In this document: positions 21,877 through 29,999 of the stretch, one piece after another
How positions within the stretch are numbered: the stretch's first letter is position 1
Layout of the letters: the number at the start of each line of letters is the position of its first letter
Assembly (NCBI GenBank): GCA_946411565.1
Contig: CAMKEM010000014.1
Span: forward strand, 1-53,328
From: an uncultured Prevotellaceae bacterium
Lineage (GTDB): Bacteria; Bacteroidota; Bacteroidia; Bacteroidales; Bacteroidaceae
Direction: 5' to 3'
Length of the DNA stretch: 53,328 bases
Translations under genes and position numbers: made by a program
The notes under the pieces: model-generated
Seen by the model: only the letters and a program-made list of their open reading frames with translations
What the model was told of the DNA's origin: nothing
Databases searched by the model: none

Positions 21877-22989
21877 ATGAAATATTCTAAGCTTATAATC
21901 GCGATCATCGTCGCACTCATCTTCATCGGAACATTCGTATTCCTTTATCAGAAGTCTCAACCAGAACCTATCGTCTATAACGAGTTCACCACAAAGATGG
22001 GTGATGTCAGCAAGACCACCCTCATCACAGGTAAGATTGAGCCTCGCAACGAGGTCAACGTAAAGCCACAGATCTCAGGTATCATCACAGATATTTATAA
22101 AGAGGCTGGCGACGTTGTAAAAGCTGGTGAAGTTATCGCAAAGGTAAAGGTTATTCCTGATATGAGCCAGTTGAGTAGCGCAGAGTCACGTGTTCGTCTT
22201 GCAGAAATCAACGCAAAGCAGGCACAGACAGACTATGATCGTGACAAGGTACTCTTCGACAAGCACCTCATCACAGCCGAGTCTTTCGACAAGGTTAGCC
22301 AGACTCTCCATCAAGCTCAAGAAGAAGTAAAAGCAGCAAACGACGCCCTTGAGGTTGTTCGTGATGGTGTTTCTAAGAGCAACGCAAGCGCAAGTAGCAC
22401 CCTCATCCGTAGCACTATCTCTGGTGTCATTCTTGACATCCCTGTAAAGGTTGGTAATACCGTCATCCTTTCAAATACATTCAACGACGGTACAACCATC
22501 GCAACCCTCGCCAACATGAAGGATCTCATCTTCCGTGGTAATATTGACGAGACAGAGGTAGGACAGCTTGCTATCGGCGTTCCTATGAAGATTACTATCG
22601 GTGCCCTTCAGGATGTTAAGCTCAACGCAGCCCTCGAATATATCTCTCCAAAGGCTGTAGAAAACAATGGTGCTAACCAGTTTGAGATCAAGGCTGCTAT
22701 TGATGTCAAGGGTGCAAAGGCTCTCCGTTCTGGATATAGTGCGAATGCAGAAATCGTACTCCAGACAGCCAAGAACGTACTCACAATCCCTGAGAGTGCT
22801 ATTGAGTTTAGCGGCGACAGCACCTTCGTATATCTCGTAAAGGGTAAAGGCGAACAGAAAACTTACGAACGTCATCCTGTCACAATCGGTATCTCTGACG
22901 GCGTGAACATCGAGATCAAGAAAGGTCTCAGCCAGAAGGATATCGTACGCGGTCCACAGGTTGTAGCAGATACTAAGAATAATGAGTAA
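21877..22989 (+). CDS. HlyD/MacA-type periplasmic adaptor subunit
   Basis: 370 residues. An N-terminal anchor helix (LIIAIIVALIFIGTFVFLY) is followed by the lipoyl-type half motif (VNVKPQISGIITDIYKEAGDVVKAGEVIAKV, about 62-92), a helical hairpin (RLAEINAKQAQTDYDRDKVLFDKHLITAESFDK), the second lipoyl half (SGVILDIPVKVGNTV) and beta-barrel and membrane-proximal domains. This is the adaptor that joins the MacB-type permeases to the outer-membrane channel encoded next. It begins 15 bp after the right GC-rich repeat. Its stop is 24 bp before the TolC-type gene. Confidence 0.92.
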   Translation: MKYSKLIIAIIVALIFIGTFVFLYQKSQPEPIVYNEFTTKMGDVSKTTLITGKIEPRNEVNVKPQISGIITDIYKEAGDVVKAGEVIAKVKVIPDMSQLSSAESRVRLAEINAKQAQTDYDRDKVLFDKHLITAESFDKVSQTLHQAQEEVKAANDALEVVRDGVSKSNASASSTLIRSTISGVILDIPVKVGNTVILSNTFNDGTTIATLANMKDLIFRGNIDETEVGQLAIGVPMKITIGALQDVKLNAALEYISPKAVENNGANQFEIKAAIDVKGAKALRSGYSANAEIVLQTAKNVLTIPESAIEFSGDSTFVYLVKGKGEQKTYERHPVTIGISDGVNIEIKKGLSQKDIVRGPQVVADTKNNE

Positions 22990-23013
22990 AGAATCAACAA
23001 AATAGCGACAAAT

Positions 23014-24396
23014 ATGCATTTAGCAATAAATACAATAAAACATTCTTCCCTTGGGGAAGGCTTGGTTAGGCTTTTAGGAATAGGAGGCTTTATTTCCCTC
23101 CTTCTCCTCATCAGCACACCTTCATTCGCAAAGCAATGGACGCTTCCAGAGTGCATCAATTATGCCATAGAGCATAACATCAGTCTCAAACAACGTGAGA
23201 ATACTCGTCGCCAGAATGAGCTGAGTCTCAACACGGCAAAGAACTCACGCCTTCCTGATGCAAATGCTGGAATATCTGAAAACCTCGGTTTCGGACGCTC
23301 TCTCGGAATGGATAACACTTATAGCAAGAACAACACCAGCAACACGTCATTCCAGATAAGCACTTCCGTACCTCTGCTCACAGGCAACAGGATTCCGAAC
23401 ACAATAAAGTTCAATCAACTCAATCTCGAAGCCTCAACAGCCGATCTTGAGAAGGCACGCAACGATATTCGCACACAGATTGCCCAGCAGTATATTCAGA
23501 TTGTTTATGATAGTGAAATCCTTGCTGTTGCAAAGCGTCAGATTGGTATTGACTCCCTTCAATGCTATCGTCTTGAGGAGATGGAGAAAAACGGTAAGGC
23601 TACTCTTACAGAGGTTCTTCAGCAGAAGGCTACTATGGAGCAGAGCCGTCTCACAGCCACTCAGGCAGAGAACACCTACCGCCTTGACATTCTCGCTCTC
23701 ACACAGTTGCTCGAGCTTCCTTCTCCAGAAGGTTTCTCTATCGTAACACCTACATTACCAAGCAATTCTGGCAATCTCATCAATATCAATCCTGAGATTA
23801 TCTATCAGGAGGCAATAGCCGTGAAACCAGAGGTACAGGCAGAGCAACTACGTCTCAAGGCTTCTGACGCCAACATCCTTATTGCGAAGTCGGCTAAGTA
23901 CCCTACCCTCTCGTTTAGCGCAGGACTTGGCACCAACTATTACAAGACCCTCAATGGCAATTACAAACAGGATAGCTTCGGTTCTCAACTCAAAAACAAT
24001 TTCAGCCAGAATCTCGGTCTTCAACTCAACGTTCCAATCTTCAATAGGTTTGCAACACGCAATAGCATTAAATCGGCTTCTATCGACAAGGAAAACCAGC
24101 AGCTTGCTCTCGATAATGTGAAGAAATCGCTCTACAAGGAGATTCAGCAGGTATATTACAATACCATCGCAGCCGAAGCAAAGTACAAGAGCAGTCTTCA
24201 GGCAGAGGTGACGAGCAAGGACGCTTTCAACCTTACCCAGAGCAAATATGAGAACGGCAAAGCCACTATCACAGAGTTCAACGAATCAAGGAACAATCTG
24301 ATGAAAGCAGAGAGCGATCTCATTCAGGCTCGCTATCAGCTCATCTATCAGAAAGCCCTTATTGATTTCTACAGAGGTAAGGAACTGAAGTTCTAA
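23014..24396 (+). CDS. TolC-family outer-membrane efflux protein
   Basis: 460 residues of the outer-membrane efflux protein family, forming a trimeric channel. After the signal region, WTLPECINYAIEHNISLKQRE is the typical start of the mature protein, and two repeats of long helices and strand pairs follow (KNSRLPDANAGISENLGFGRSLG; KSAKYPTLSFSAGLGTNYYK). The first about 25 residues are odd: the DNA at 23043-23075 is a CTTCCCTTGGGGAAGG-type dispersed repeat, read through as HSSLGEGLVRLLGIGG before the hydrophobic core FISLLLLISTPSFA. Last gene of the efflux operon. Confidence 0.92.
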   Translation: MHLAINTIKHSSLGEGLVRLLGIGGFISLLLLISTPSFAKQWTLPECINYAIEHNISLKQRENTRRQNELSLNTAKNSRLPDANAGISENLGFGRSLGMDNTYSKNNTSNTSFQISTSVPLLTGNRIPNTIKFNQLNLEASTADLEKARNDIRTQIAQQYIQIVYDSEILAVAKRQIGIDSLQCYRLEEMEKNGKATLTEVLQQKATMEQSRLTATQAENTYRLDILALTQLLELPSPEGFSIVTPTLPSNSGNLININPEIIYQEAIAVKPEVQAEQLRLKASDANILIAKSAKYPTLSFSAGLGTNYYKTLNGNYKQDSFGSQLKNNFSQNLGLQLNVPIFNRFATRNSIKSASIDKENQQLALDNVKKSLYKEIQQVYYNTIAAEAKYKSSLQAEVTSKDAFNLTQSKYENGKATITEFNESRNNLMKAESDLIQARYQLIYQKALIDFYRGKELKF

Positions 24397-24463
24397 CCCG
24401 TAAAGCCACTTGCTTTAGTTTGTCATCGAATTTACGTATTATAACTACTTAACTTTTAAATAA

Positions 24464-25474
24464 ATGAAGCGGTTATATTATCTTGACACATTGAAGGTAA
24501 TACTTACCATATTGGTAGTTTTTCATCATGCGGCTGAGGCTTATTCTCCATATTCGGCATGGGTATATAAGCCGAGCAATATGGATGAGATGATGCCTTT
24601 GATATGGCATTTCAACTCTGTTAATGCTGCATTCTTCATGGGATTGTTCTTCTTTATTGCAGGTTATTTCGTGCCACGCAGTTACGATAAACAAGGAATA
24701 GGGGTATTTGTGAAGAAGAAACTTCTTCGACTTGGCATACCTGTTGTGCTTGTTACGGCATTTCTCACCTATGCTACAGGACAGTTGGAGGTCGGGCATT
24801 TGTGGTATGTGGAGAGCCTCTTGCTTTTCTGCCTTGTTTATGCGCTTGTAAGGAGATTTGTTTCTCCTATACAGGTTAAGAGTAGTAATGTGTCGTTTTG
24901 GGGATTGTTGGCTGTGGCTCTCGTTATGGGAGTTGGCGGTCATCTAATCAGACAAGTAAGTCCGCAGGACAACTGGATATGGGTATTAGGCTTCATTCAT
25001 ATAGAACCTGCACATTATCTGCAATACGTGATGATGTTCATCTTGGGTGTTCTTGCCTATCGTGGACAATGGTTAACGGAGATGAAGAACAGCACAGGTG
25101 CAATATCGCTATTGATAGGCTCTGCTTTGGCTATTGGCGACTGTGTACGTAATGATGGGGCTTGGAACAACTTCGTATGTCAATGGTTTGGCATTTATGA
25201 GTCCTTGCTTTGTGTGTTCTTCAGCGTTGGTTTGCTGTGGCTGTTCCGTGAGTTTGTTAATGGTACTAATGCTTTCCAGAACTGGTGTTCGCAACAGGCA
25301 TACGGCGCTTATATCGTCCATTTGTTTGTGCTTCTTGCCATTCAGAATGCGACAGACAGTATAATGCTTCCCGGTATTGTCAAATTCTTGATTATCGGTA
25401 GCGTGGCAAGCATAATCTCGTTTGTAGTCACATATCTGCTAAGATTAGTGCCGGGGGTAAAGAAGGTGTTATAG
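24464..25474 (+). CDS. Acyltransferase 3 family membrane protein
   Basis: 336 residues of the acyltransferase-3/OafA-OpgC superfamily, which transfer acyl groups to cell-surface glycans. The N terminus has the typical LYYLDTLKVILTILVVFHHAAEAY with the conserved catalytic-type His in FHH. About ten membrane helices follow (AAFFMGLFFFIAGYFVP; YVMMFILGVLAYRG; SLLCVFFSVGLLWLF; AYGAYIVHLFVLLAIQ). No neighbouring glycan gene reveals the acceptor. It follows the efflux operon by 67 bp without a visible terminator. Confidence 0.87.
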   Translation: MKRLYYLDTLKVILTILVVFHHAAEAYSPYSAWVYKPSNMDEMMPLIWHFNSVNAAFFMGLFFFIAGYFVPRSYDKQGIGVFVKKKLLRLGIPVVLVTAFLTYATGQLEVGHLWYVESLLLFCLVYALVRRFVSPIQVKSSNVSFWGLLAVALVMGVGGHLIRQVSPQDNWIWVLGFIHIEPAHYLQYVMMFILGVLAYRGQWLTEMKNSTGAISLLIGSALAIGDCVRNDGAWNNFVCQWFGIYESLLCVFFSVGLLWLFREFVNGTNAFQNWCSQQAYGAYIVHLFVLLAIQNATDSIMLPGIVKFLIIGSVASIISFVVTYLLRLVPGVKKVL

Positions 25475-25579
25475 CCCCTACCCATGTTTTTAACGTAAGT
25501 TCAACGAATCAGTCCTATTCATATTAAAATTTTGAGTTAATTAATACATTAGGTTAGTAGTAAATATACCAGTTTTAGC

Positions 25580-25628
25580 ATTCCCCTTTTTGGTGTAGAG
25601 ATACAGCAGAAGGGGATTTTTATTTCCG
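25580..25628 (+). repeat. Terminator-like repeat left of the zeta-toxin pair
   Basis: CCCCTTTT (from 25583) pairs with AGAAGGGG before TTTTTATTT; the loop-side sequence AGATACAGCAGAAGGGGA is shared with the copy at 26612-26660. It can serve as terminator for the acyltransferase gene. Confidence 0.75.
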
Positions 25629-25698
25629 ACATACACCTATTTCACTTAATAATAATAAAAAAGCGAAATGAAAGTCATATACTTTGAAAATAAATTCG

Positions 25699-25706
25699 TA
25701 ACTTTG
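25699..25706 (+). promoter_or_regulatory. -7 element for the toxin pair
   Basis: TAACTTTG followed by CAAC, about 26 bp before the ATG at 25732. No good -33 box at 19-20 bp. Confidence 0.5.
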
Positions 25707-25731
25707 CAACAGAATAAAAAAGCAAAAGAAT

Positions 25732-26013
25732 ATGTGCACATATAAAGACATAGATAACATTCTATTGCCAAATGGTAAGACTGCAAGCGAAGCTAATAGC
25801 GATGCACAACACGAGATAGAGCACATCTATCTTGATTCATGGTTGCGTGGTGTTTCCGTACCATTCTTCGATAATGCAGGAAACACCTATTTGGCAAATC
25901 CTGACGGAAGCGAAGACTATGTGCAGCTCGACCGTAAAACACGAACCTATCGCATTCTACATCGCACAGCAGCCCCAGGGCAAGGCCGCTACGCCTATCT
26001 TATTGCACGATGA
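25732..26013 (+). CDS. Small protein, probable partner (antitoxin) of the zeta-like toxin
   Basis: 93 residues, unrecognised by itself. Features: an acidic helical first half (SEANSDAQHEIEHIYLDSWLRG), then a beta-like second half (VPFFDNAGNTYLANPDGSEDYVQLDRKTRTYRILHR) and an Arg/Ala/Gly-rich end. Its stop overlaps the next start (ATGA at 26010-26013), so translation is coupled. Position before a zeta-type kinase and the size suggest an antitoxin or accessory protein. It does not obviously resemble the epsilon antitoxin. Confidence 0.6.
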   Translation: MCTYKDIDNILLPNGKTASEANSDAQHEIEHIYLDSWLRGVSVPFFDNAGNTYLANPDGSEDYVQLDRKTRTYRILHRTAAPGQGRYAYLIAR

Positions 26014-26606
26014 TGGAACGACGACCAGAATTTAATATTATAGCAGGACCGAATGGCGCTGGCAAAAGCCGTTTGTGTCCGTTCTACGTCAGTACCGCCT
26101 CATTCGATGGTGACAAACTGATGCTTAACCTTCGCCACGAACACCCCGATTGGCCAGACCGTTGGATAAGCGGTACAATAGCCTCTGAGTTAGAAAAACA
26201 AAAGAACGAGGCTTTAGAGCATAAAAAAGATTTTGCATTTGAGACTAATTTCTCGTCAGATATGGTATTTCGAATGATAGATGCCTTCCGTGCCGAAGGT
26301 TTCAAAATCTCTCTTGTATATTTCGGCCTTTACTCTGAAGATGAGAGCGTTAGTCGCGTAATTCATCGCGTACAGACAGGAGGACACGATGTCGCAGATG
26401 ATGTCATTCGTTTCAATTTCCATGAAGAAATGAAGAATGCGCAACAGCACCTCAACCTATTCGATAACATAACCTTTATTGACGGAAATTCAGAATATGG
26501 CCAGATTATAGCCATACACATTAGTAAAAGCCAAACTCATAAAGTTGTCGATAATCCGTCGTTATGGTTTCGCGAACAATTCGAAAAATATTTCAATACA
26601 CTATAA
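26010..26606 (+). CDS. Zeta-toxin-family P-loop kinase
   Basis: 198 residues. Walker A GPNGAGKS (near 14-21) follows the family's short N-terminal strand (EFNIIAGPNGAGKS). Later come SFDGDKLML, the substrate-side FETNFSS, VYFGLYSEDESVSRVIHRVQTGGHDVADDVI (the zeta-like VxxRVxxGGHxV block) and a C-terminal WFREQFEKYF. Zeta toxins phosphorylate UDP-GlcNAc and block wall synthesis; related short bacterial forms are often annotated simply as zeta toxin or AAA protein. ATGATG gives starts at 26010 or 26013. Coupled to the small gene before it. Confidence 0.8.
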   Translation: MMERRPEFNIIAGPNGAGKSRLCPFYVSTASFDGDKLMLNLRHEHPDWPDRWISGTIASELEKQKNEALEHKKDFAFETNFSSDMVFRMIDAFRAEGFKISLVYFGLYSEDESVSRVIHRVQTGGHDVADDVIRFNFHEEMKNAQQHLNLFDNITFIDGNSEYGQIIAIHISKSQTHKVVDNPSLWFREQFEKYFNTL

Positions 26607-26611
26607 GACAA

Positions 26612-26660
26612 ATTTCCCCTTTTGCAACATAGATACAGCAGAAGGGGATTTTTCTTTTCC
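26612..26660 (+). repeat. Terminator-like repeat right of the zeta-toxin pair
   Basis: Direct copy of 25580-25628: CCCCTTTT, then AGATACAGCAGAAGGGGA, then TTTTTCTTTTCCG. It can terminate the toxin transcript. Confidence 0.75.
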
Positions 26661-26668
26661 GCCCTTGC

Positions 26669-26701
26669 AATTCCTATGTGAATCCCTTGTAACTCCCATT
26701 A
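26669..26701. repeat. 11-bp-period repeat, three units
   Basis: AATTCCTATGT, GAATCCCTTGT, AACTCCCATTA: the same 11-bp unit as at 10682-10725. Confidence 0.65.
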
Positions 26702-26702
26702 G

Positions 26703-27134
26703 TCAATCGTCATTCTCGATATAATACTTAGGTGATTCTCCCCAATTATTCTCTTCTTCTTCAGAATCCATAAACGCAAAGAGGGAAATGAAAATATAAA
26801 AAACGAAATTGATGTAAGGAATGAACAGACCTATTATCCATTTCGACGTTTGGCCAGAATCATGCAAACGTCTTGCTGTTACAGACAACACAGGCAACAA
26901 ATGAGTGAGCAAAAATATGACCAAAACAACTAATCCCCATATAAAAGACCTCTTATACTCCGAATCATACATATCCGGCAATAAAGTCACAAGGATAAAA
27001 AACAGCAAATAGAATATGCCTATAAATTTCCAATATTCCGCACGTCTTGAACGACCTTTAAAATCGTAACAAAACTTAAAAGCGTTTATGTAGGCTTCAA
27101 AAAATGAAGGTGATTTATATTTCTGATAATCCAT
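26703..27134 (-). CDS. DUF805 family membrane protein
   Basis: 143 residues. The N-terminal FFEAYINAFKFCYDFKGRSRRAEYWKFIGIFYLLFFI and central LPVLSVTARRLHDSGQTSKWI are the two DUF805 signatures. Four hydrophobic helices are evident, the last followed by an acidic C terminus. Family members are small inner-membrane proteins of unknown function, some tied to phage-inhibition or stress studies. Single gene with its own promoter. Confidence 0.87.
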   Translation of the reverse strand: MDYQKYKSPSFFEAYINAFKFCYDFKGRSRRAEYWKFIGIFYLLFFILVTLLPDMYDSEYKRSFIWGLVVLVIFLLTHLLPVLSVTARRLHDSGQTSKWIIGLFIPYINFVFYIFISLFAFMDSEEEENNWGESPKYYIENDD

Positions 27135-27151
27135 GATTAATTTTTATTATG

Positions 27152-27183
27152 CAAAAGTAATCAAAACTTATGATTTCTCCAAA
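27152..27183 (-). promoter_or_regulatory. Promoter of the DUF805 gene
   Basis: The complement of 27152-27159 is TACTTTTG followed by CAT. The complement of CAAA at 27180-27183 gives TTTG at 20-bp spacing. Confidence 0.65.
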
Positions 27184-27251
27184 ATATTTGTACGAATAAT
27201 ACAGAAATATACTTCTGCTAATATATCTACATACAGAAATTAAACGAGAAA

Positions 27252-27283
27252 AAGGAGAGCACCCCCTGCGAGATGCTCTCCTT
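27252..27283. terminator. Isolated strong hairpin
   Basis: A perfect 10-bp stem AAGGAGAGCA/TGCTCTCCTT around 12 nt, in the 690-bp gene-poor stretch 27135-27822. It could end minus-strand transcription coming from 27823-28530. Confidence 0.55.
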
Positions 27284-27324
27284 ATCTTAAATCCTAAAAT
27301 CTTTATTTTCTGTAAATAAAATGC

Positions 27325-27462
27325 TATTTAACGTGAGTTCGACGAATTTTCTTTTGCTGTCGCATAACATTAATTAGGACATTAATGAAACATTAATTGT
27401 GACATTAATTAGCCTTACGGCTTAGATTATCATGAATTTTTGTCCTAATTAACGTGAAAAAT
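27325..27462. repeat. AACGTGAGTTCGACGAA-type element, degenerate copy
   Basis: TTTAACGTGAGTTCGACGAA at 27327-27346 is identical to the left end of the element at 29720. It is followed by several ATTAATTAGGACATTAAT-like units and ends near CCTAATTAACGTGAAAAATT, a poorer right end. A further diverged left-end copy (TTTTAACGTAAGTTCAACGAA) stands near 25487. Confidence 0.5.
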
Positions 27463-27580
27463 TTTCTAATTGTCATAATTGTATCTTCTATTCTATGTAC
27501 AAACAAAGGGCATAAACCTTCCGACTCGTCTCGTACTCCTAAATTCAAAGAGAGAACCAGAGCAAATCTATATACTCGTT

Positions 27581-27710
27581 TTATGTCAAGAGAATCGGCT
27601 GTTGATCACCCGTAGTTAATAATCTAAGTTTTTTAATTTTCCTGCGTCCGTCAGTATCTGATACTGATTCGCATAAGTGAACGTTTCCGTCCTTCTGAGT
27701 AATCCGATTT
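27581..27710 (-). pseudogene. Coding-like remnant, unidentified
   Basis: The minus strand reads open, without a start, as QKDGNVHLCESVSDTDGRR followed by KIKKLRLLTTGDQQPILLT and a stop at 27581-27583. A TGA lies just before the segment. A second frame over the same DNA reads LEIGLLRRTETFTYANQYQI. The protein-like composition suggests a degraded gene tail or a dispersed repeat with coding ancestry; I cannot name it. Confidence 0.25.
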
Positions 27711-27822
27711 CAAGTACTTTCTTCTTCTTAATATTTATGGTTTTAAAGGTTAAAAAATTATATGGTAAAACTATTATTTTTCTAATGTACAAGTATTTTC
27801 GCCTTCTATGAAACAGGAACTC

Positions 27823-28530
27823 TTACTTCTCAAGACGTACAGGGCGAACAGAAGCCCCATAGCAACGAGGTATGCCCAACAATTCCAACGATGGATTTGA
27901 ACCGAACAACAGAATGAGAGCATTATTACTGTCGCTCGAACTAAGCGAACGATACCAATAGAAGCCATACAAGCCTTCGCCCGTAAAGTTATCTCCATCA
28001 CCTCCACGATAACCAGCAGCAGGCAAGAAGATAGAATTGCCGTTCTTCTTACTTGTAATCAAGCGACCACTAACGCCATTCTTCGTCGTCCATACCACCG
28101 TAGTGTTAGAGGCATTTATCAATTCCTTTATCTGCTCCCAACTTGGCATACGCCATTTGCGTCCCCAACCAACGTTGGCAACATCATCCTCTGTTTCAAG
28201 TTCCGACTTGTTATCTACCGATCCATACATTTCATAGGTGCAATACTTGCTAATCTTATATTCAGAACCATTGTCACACCATTTGTAAGAACTCCAGTCA
28301 TATACGCTTTTCGAGGTTGTCTCCCCCCATGCGTAGTAGTTTCCGTATTCCTCAGGCTTGCTTGCCCCTACGTTGCAGGTAGCCCAGAGCGTACCGCTTG
28401 GCAGACCGAGGTCAACATATTCGTAATTATCAATCTCATTATCATCTTCATCGTCCTTTGAACATGATCCCAATATAAATGCACTTGCAACAACGAGAAT
28501 TGCTGCATAAGCGAACTTTCTAATAGACAT
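27823..28530 (-). CDS. FISUMP-domain lipoprotein
   Basis: Start placed at MSIRKFAYAAILVVASAFIL with lipobox LGSC; the promoter at 28558-28565 puts the transcript start after the longer frame's ATG. The domain is the 'Fibrobacter succinogenes major paralogous domain' (FISUMP): YVDLGLPSGTLWATCNVGA, YYAWGET, NVGWGRKWRMPSWEQIKELI, FLPAAGYRGG and the C-terminal YGASVRPVR are all present. These secreted or surface lipoproteins are numerous in Bacteroidetes and Fibrobacter, and their role is unknown. Confidence 0.87.
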   Translation of the reverse strand: MSIRKFAYAAILVVASAFILGSCSKDDEDDNEIDNYEYVDLGLPSGTLWATCNVGASKPEEYGNYYAWGETTSKSVYDWSSYKWCDNGSEYKISKYCTYEMYGSVDNKSELETEDDVANVGWGRKWRMPSWEQIKELINASNTTVVWTTKNGVSGRLITSKKNGNSIFLPAAGYRGGDGDNFTGEGLYGFYWYRSLSSSDSNNALILLFGSNPSLELLGIPRCYGASVRPVRLEK

Positions 28531-28557
28531 AAACATGTTAAGTTTTAATATTTTCTG

Positions 28558-28589
28558 CAAAAATAATCAAAATTTCTGACACCTCCAAA
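28558..28589 (-). promoter_or_regulatory. Promoter of the FISUMP lipoprotein gene
   Basis: The complement of 28558-28565 is TATTTTTG followed by CAG. The complement of CAAA at 28586-28589 gives TTTG at 20-bp spacing. Confidence 0.7.
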
Positions 28590-28692
28590 TATTCCAACAA
28601 AAAACTACCCACAACCGCCTTTTCGCTTATTTCATAGAGATTTTCTTGGCAAGCCAAAACAAATCACAACCCTTGCAATCGCGAATCTTTTT

Positions 28693-29601
28693 TTAACATC
28701 CATTACCTTGGAAATGAATCACCTTGTTCTGCTTCAGGTCAATCAGCACATGAATAAGAATATTACCACCATCATCTATTAAAGGAATATCCTCCTTTAA
28801 GGACGTGTAAGGGAAATAGCCATAACCTCCTTCTGCACACATCTTAACACAGACAAGCAGTTCTCCATCCTTGATAATACCATAATAGGTATGAATATAT
28901 TTATTGAAATCATATGGCCAATTACCACAACAAGAACCAAATAAACCTTCCACATTCATATACTCCCTTTTTGCCATATATTTCTTGAGGATATCGCGAG
29001 CCCTATTCATCTGTTCATTAGTCAGCACAACAGCCTTGTCATCGACATACTCGTTATCGTTATATCTTTTGAAGAAATATGAAGATTTCATGATTATATC
29101 CAAAGAATCTGCGGGATAATCAACATGGCCCCTTCCTATTTTCTTTTCAAACTTATCCATCCCGTTCGGATATTTAATACTATCTTCCTTACATCTCCTT
29201 GGATCTTCGCCAGGTCCCCAATCAAGATGTTTATATATCAGTTCTCCATCCACACCAGGAAAATCTGTCAGTACAAGACGCTCATCATTAAGTTCAAGAA
29301 TCCTGACATTAAGAACCTTGTCATTATCATCTACAAGACAAAGCATATCCCCTTTAACCTCAACTTTCTTGTAATGGTAGATTGTATCACTTATAACAGG
29401 ATCTACAAAGTTCTCACATCCATACTTTTCCGAACTGGTAAAGATGAGATTAGTGAACCCCATACCATTAAACTTCACCTCATTCTGAAGTTGCCAATAA
29501 GCATAGATGTCATTGGGACGAGATACCCCACTATATCTTTCGCATGAAGCGCAAAGCATCATGCAAATCACAGCAAGCAAACAAATAAATTTTTTCTTCA
29601 T
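28693..29601 (-). CDS. Lipoprotein of unknown function
   Basis: 302 residues. The signal peptide MKKKFICLLAVICMMLC ends in lipobox CASC. The first mature half is beta-rich (YAYWQLQNEVKFNGMGFTNLIFTS, DMLCLVDDNDKVLNVRILELND) and resembles the lipocalin-like domains of this genome in style. The second half contains EQMNRARDILKKYMAKREY and GSCCGNWPYDFNKYIHTYYGIIKDGELLVCVKMC, ending near LIDLKQNKVIHFQGNGC. I do not recognise a family. Single gene with a good promoter at 29627-29634. Confidence 0.7.
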   Translation of the reverse strand: MKKKFICLLAVICMMLCASCERYSGVSRPNDIYAYWQLQNEVKFNGMGFTNLIFTSSEKYGCENFVDPVISDTIYHYKKVEVKGDMLCLVDDNDKVLNVRILELNDERLVLTDFPGVDGELIYKHLDWGPGEDPRRCKEDSIKYPNGMDKFEKKIGRGHVDYPADSLDIIMKSSYFFKRYNDNEYVDDKAVVLTNEQMNRARDILKKYMAKREYMNVEGLFGSCCGNWPYDFNKYIHTYYGIIKDGELLVCVKMCAEGGYGYFPYTSLKEDIPLIDDGGNILIHVLIDLKQNKVIHFQGNGC

Positions 29602-29626
29602 TTCTTAGTTTGATTTAATTCTTTTG

Positions 29627-29658
29627 CAAAAGTACACATTCTCATCGGGAAATCCAAA
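29627..29658 (-). promoter_or_regulatory. Promoter of the unknown lipoprotein gene
   Basis: The complement of 29627-29634 is TACTTTTG followed by CAAA. The complement of CAAA at 29655-29658 is TTTG at 20-bp spacing. Confidence 0.7.
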
Positions 29659-29719
29659 TTTGTAAGGATAATTCTTCGCTTCATACTTACAACCTCGAAT
29701 TAAACGACTTTCAAAGACT

Positions 29720-29897
29720 ATTTAACGTGAGTTCGACGAATTATCATATAAGCAGATATTCGTGATTATTTCTGCAAAAAAGATAAGGGAAACGGATTTA
29801 TCTGATTTTTCTGATAGCTGGCGCAGTAATATTTTAGCGTTTTTTCCAGATAAATCATATAAACCCGCTTCCCTTTTTCTTCGAATTCACGTTAAAA
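29720..29897. mobile_element. MITE-like element with terminal inverted repeats
   Basis: The left end ATTTAACGTGAGTTCGACGA and the right end (complement reads ATTTTAACGTGAATTCGAAG) are near-perfect inverted repeats about 20 bp long bounding 178 bp. Subterminal arms also pair (AAGGGAAACGGATTTATCTG against CAGATAAATC...CCGCTTCCCTT). No ORF. A partial relative lies at 27325. This is the architecture of a non-autonomous transposable element. Confidence 0.6.
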
Positions 29898-29910
29898 TAA
29901 CAACATGTCA

Positions 29911-29941
29911 TTTGTAGTTTGCATTTTTTTTAGTACCTTTG
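29911..29941 (+). promoter_or_regulatory. Promoter of the QueD-like gene
   Basis: TTTG (29911-29914), 19 bp, TACCTTTG (29934-29941) followed by CAC: full consensus. AT-rich ATTATCAATTAT repeats fill the leader. Confidence 0.75.
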
Positions 29942-29999
29942 CACAACAAATTATCAATTATACATTATTAATTATCAATTATTGATTATAAATCAATCC

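Noticed and set aside
25487..25510. Third full MITE copy
   Set aside because: Only a diverged left end (AACGTAAGTTCAACGAA) is present; no matching right end was found.
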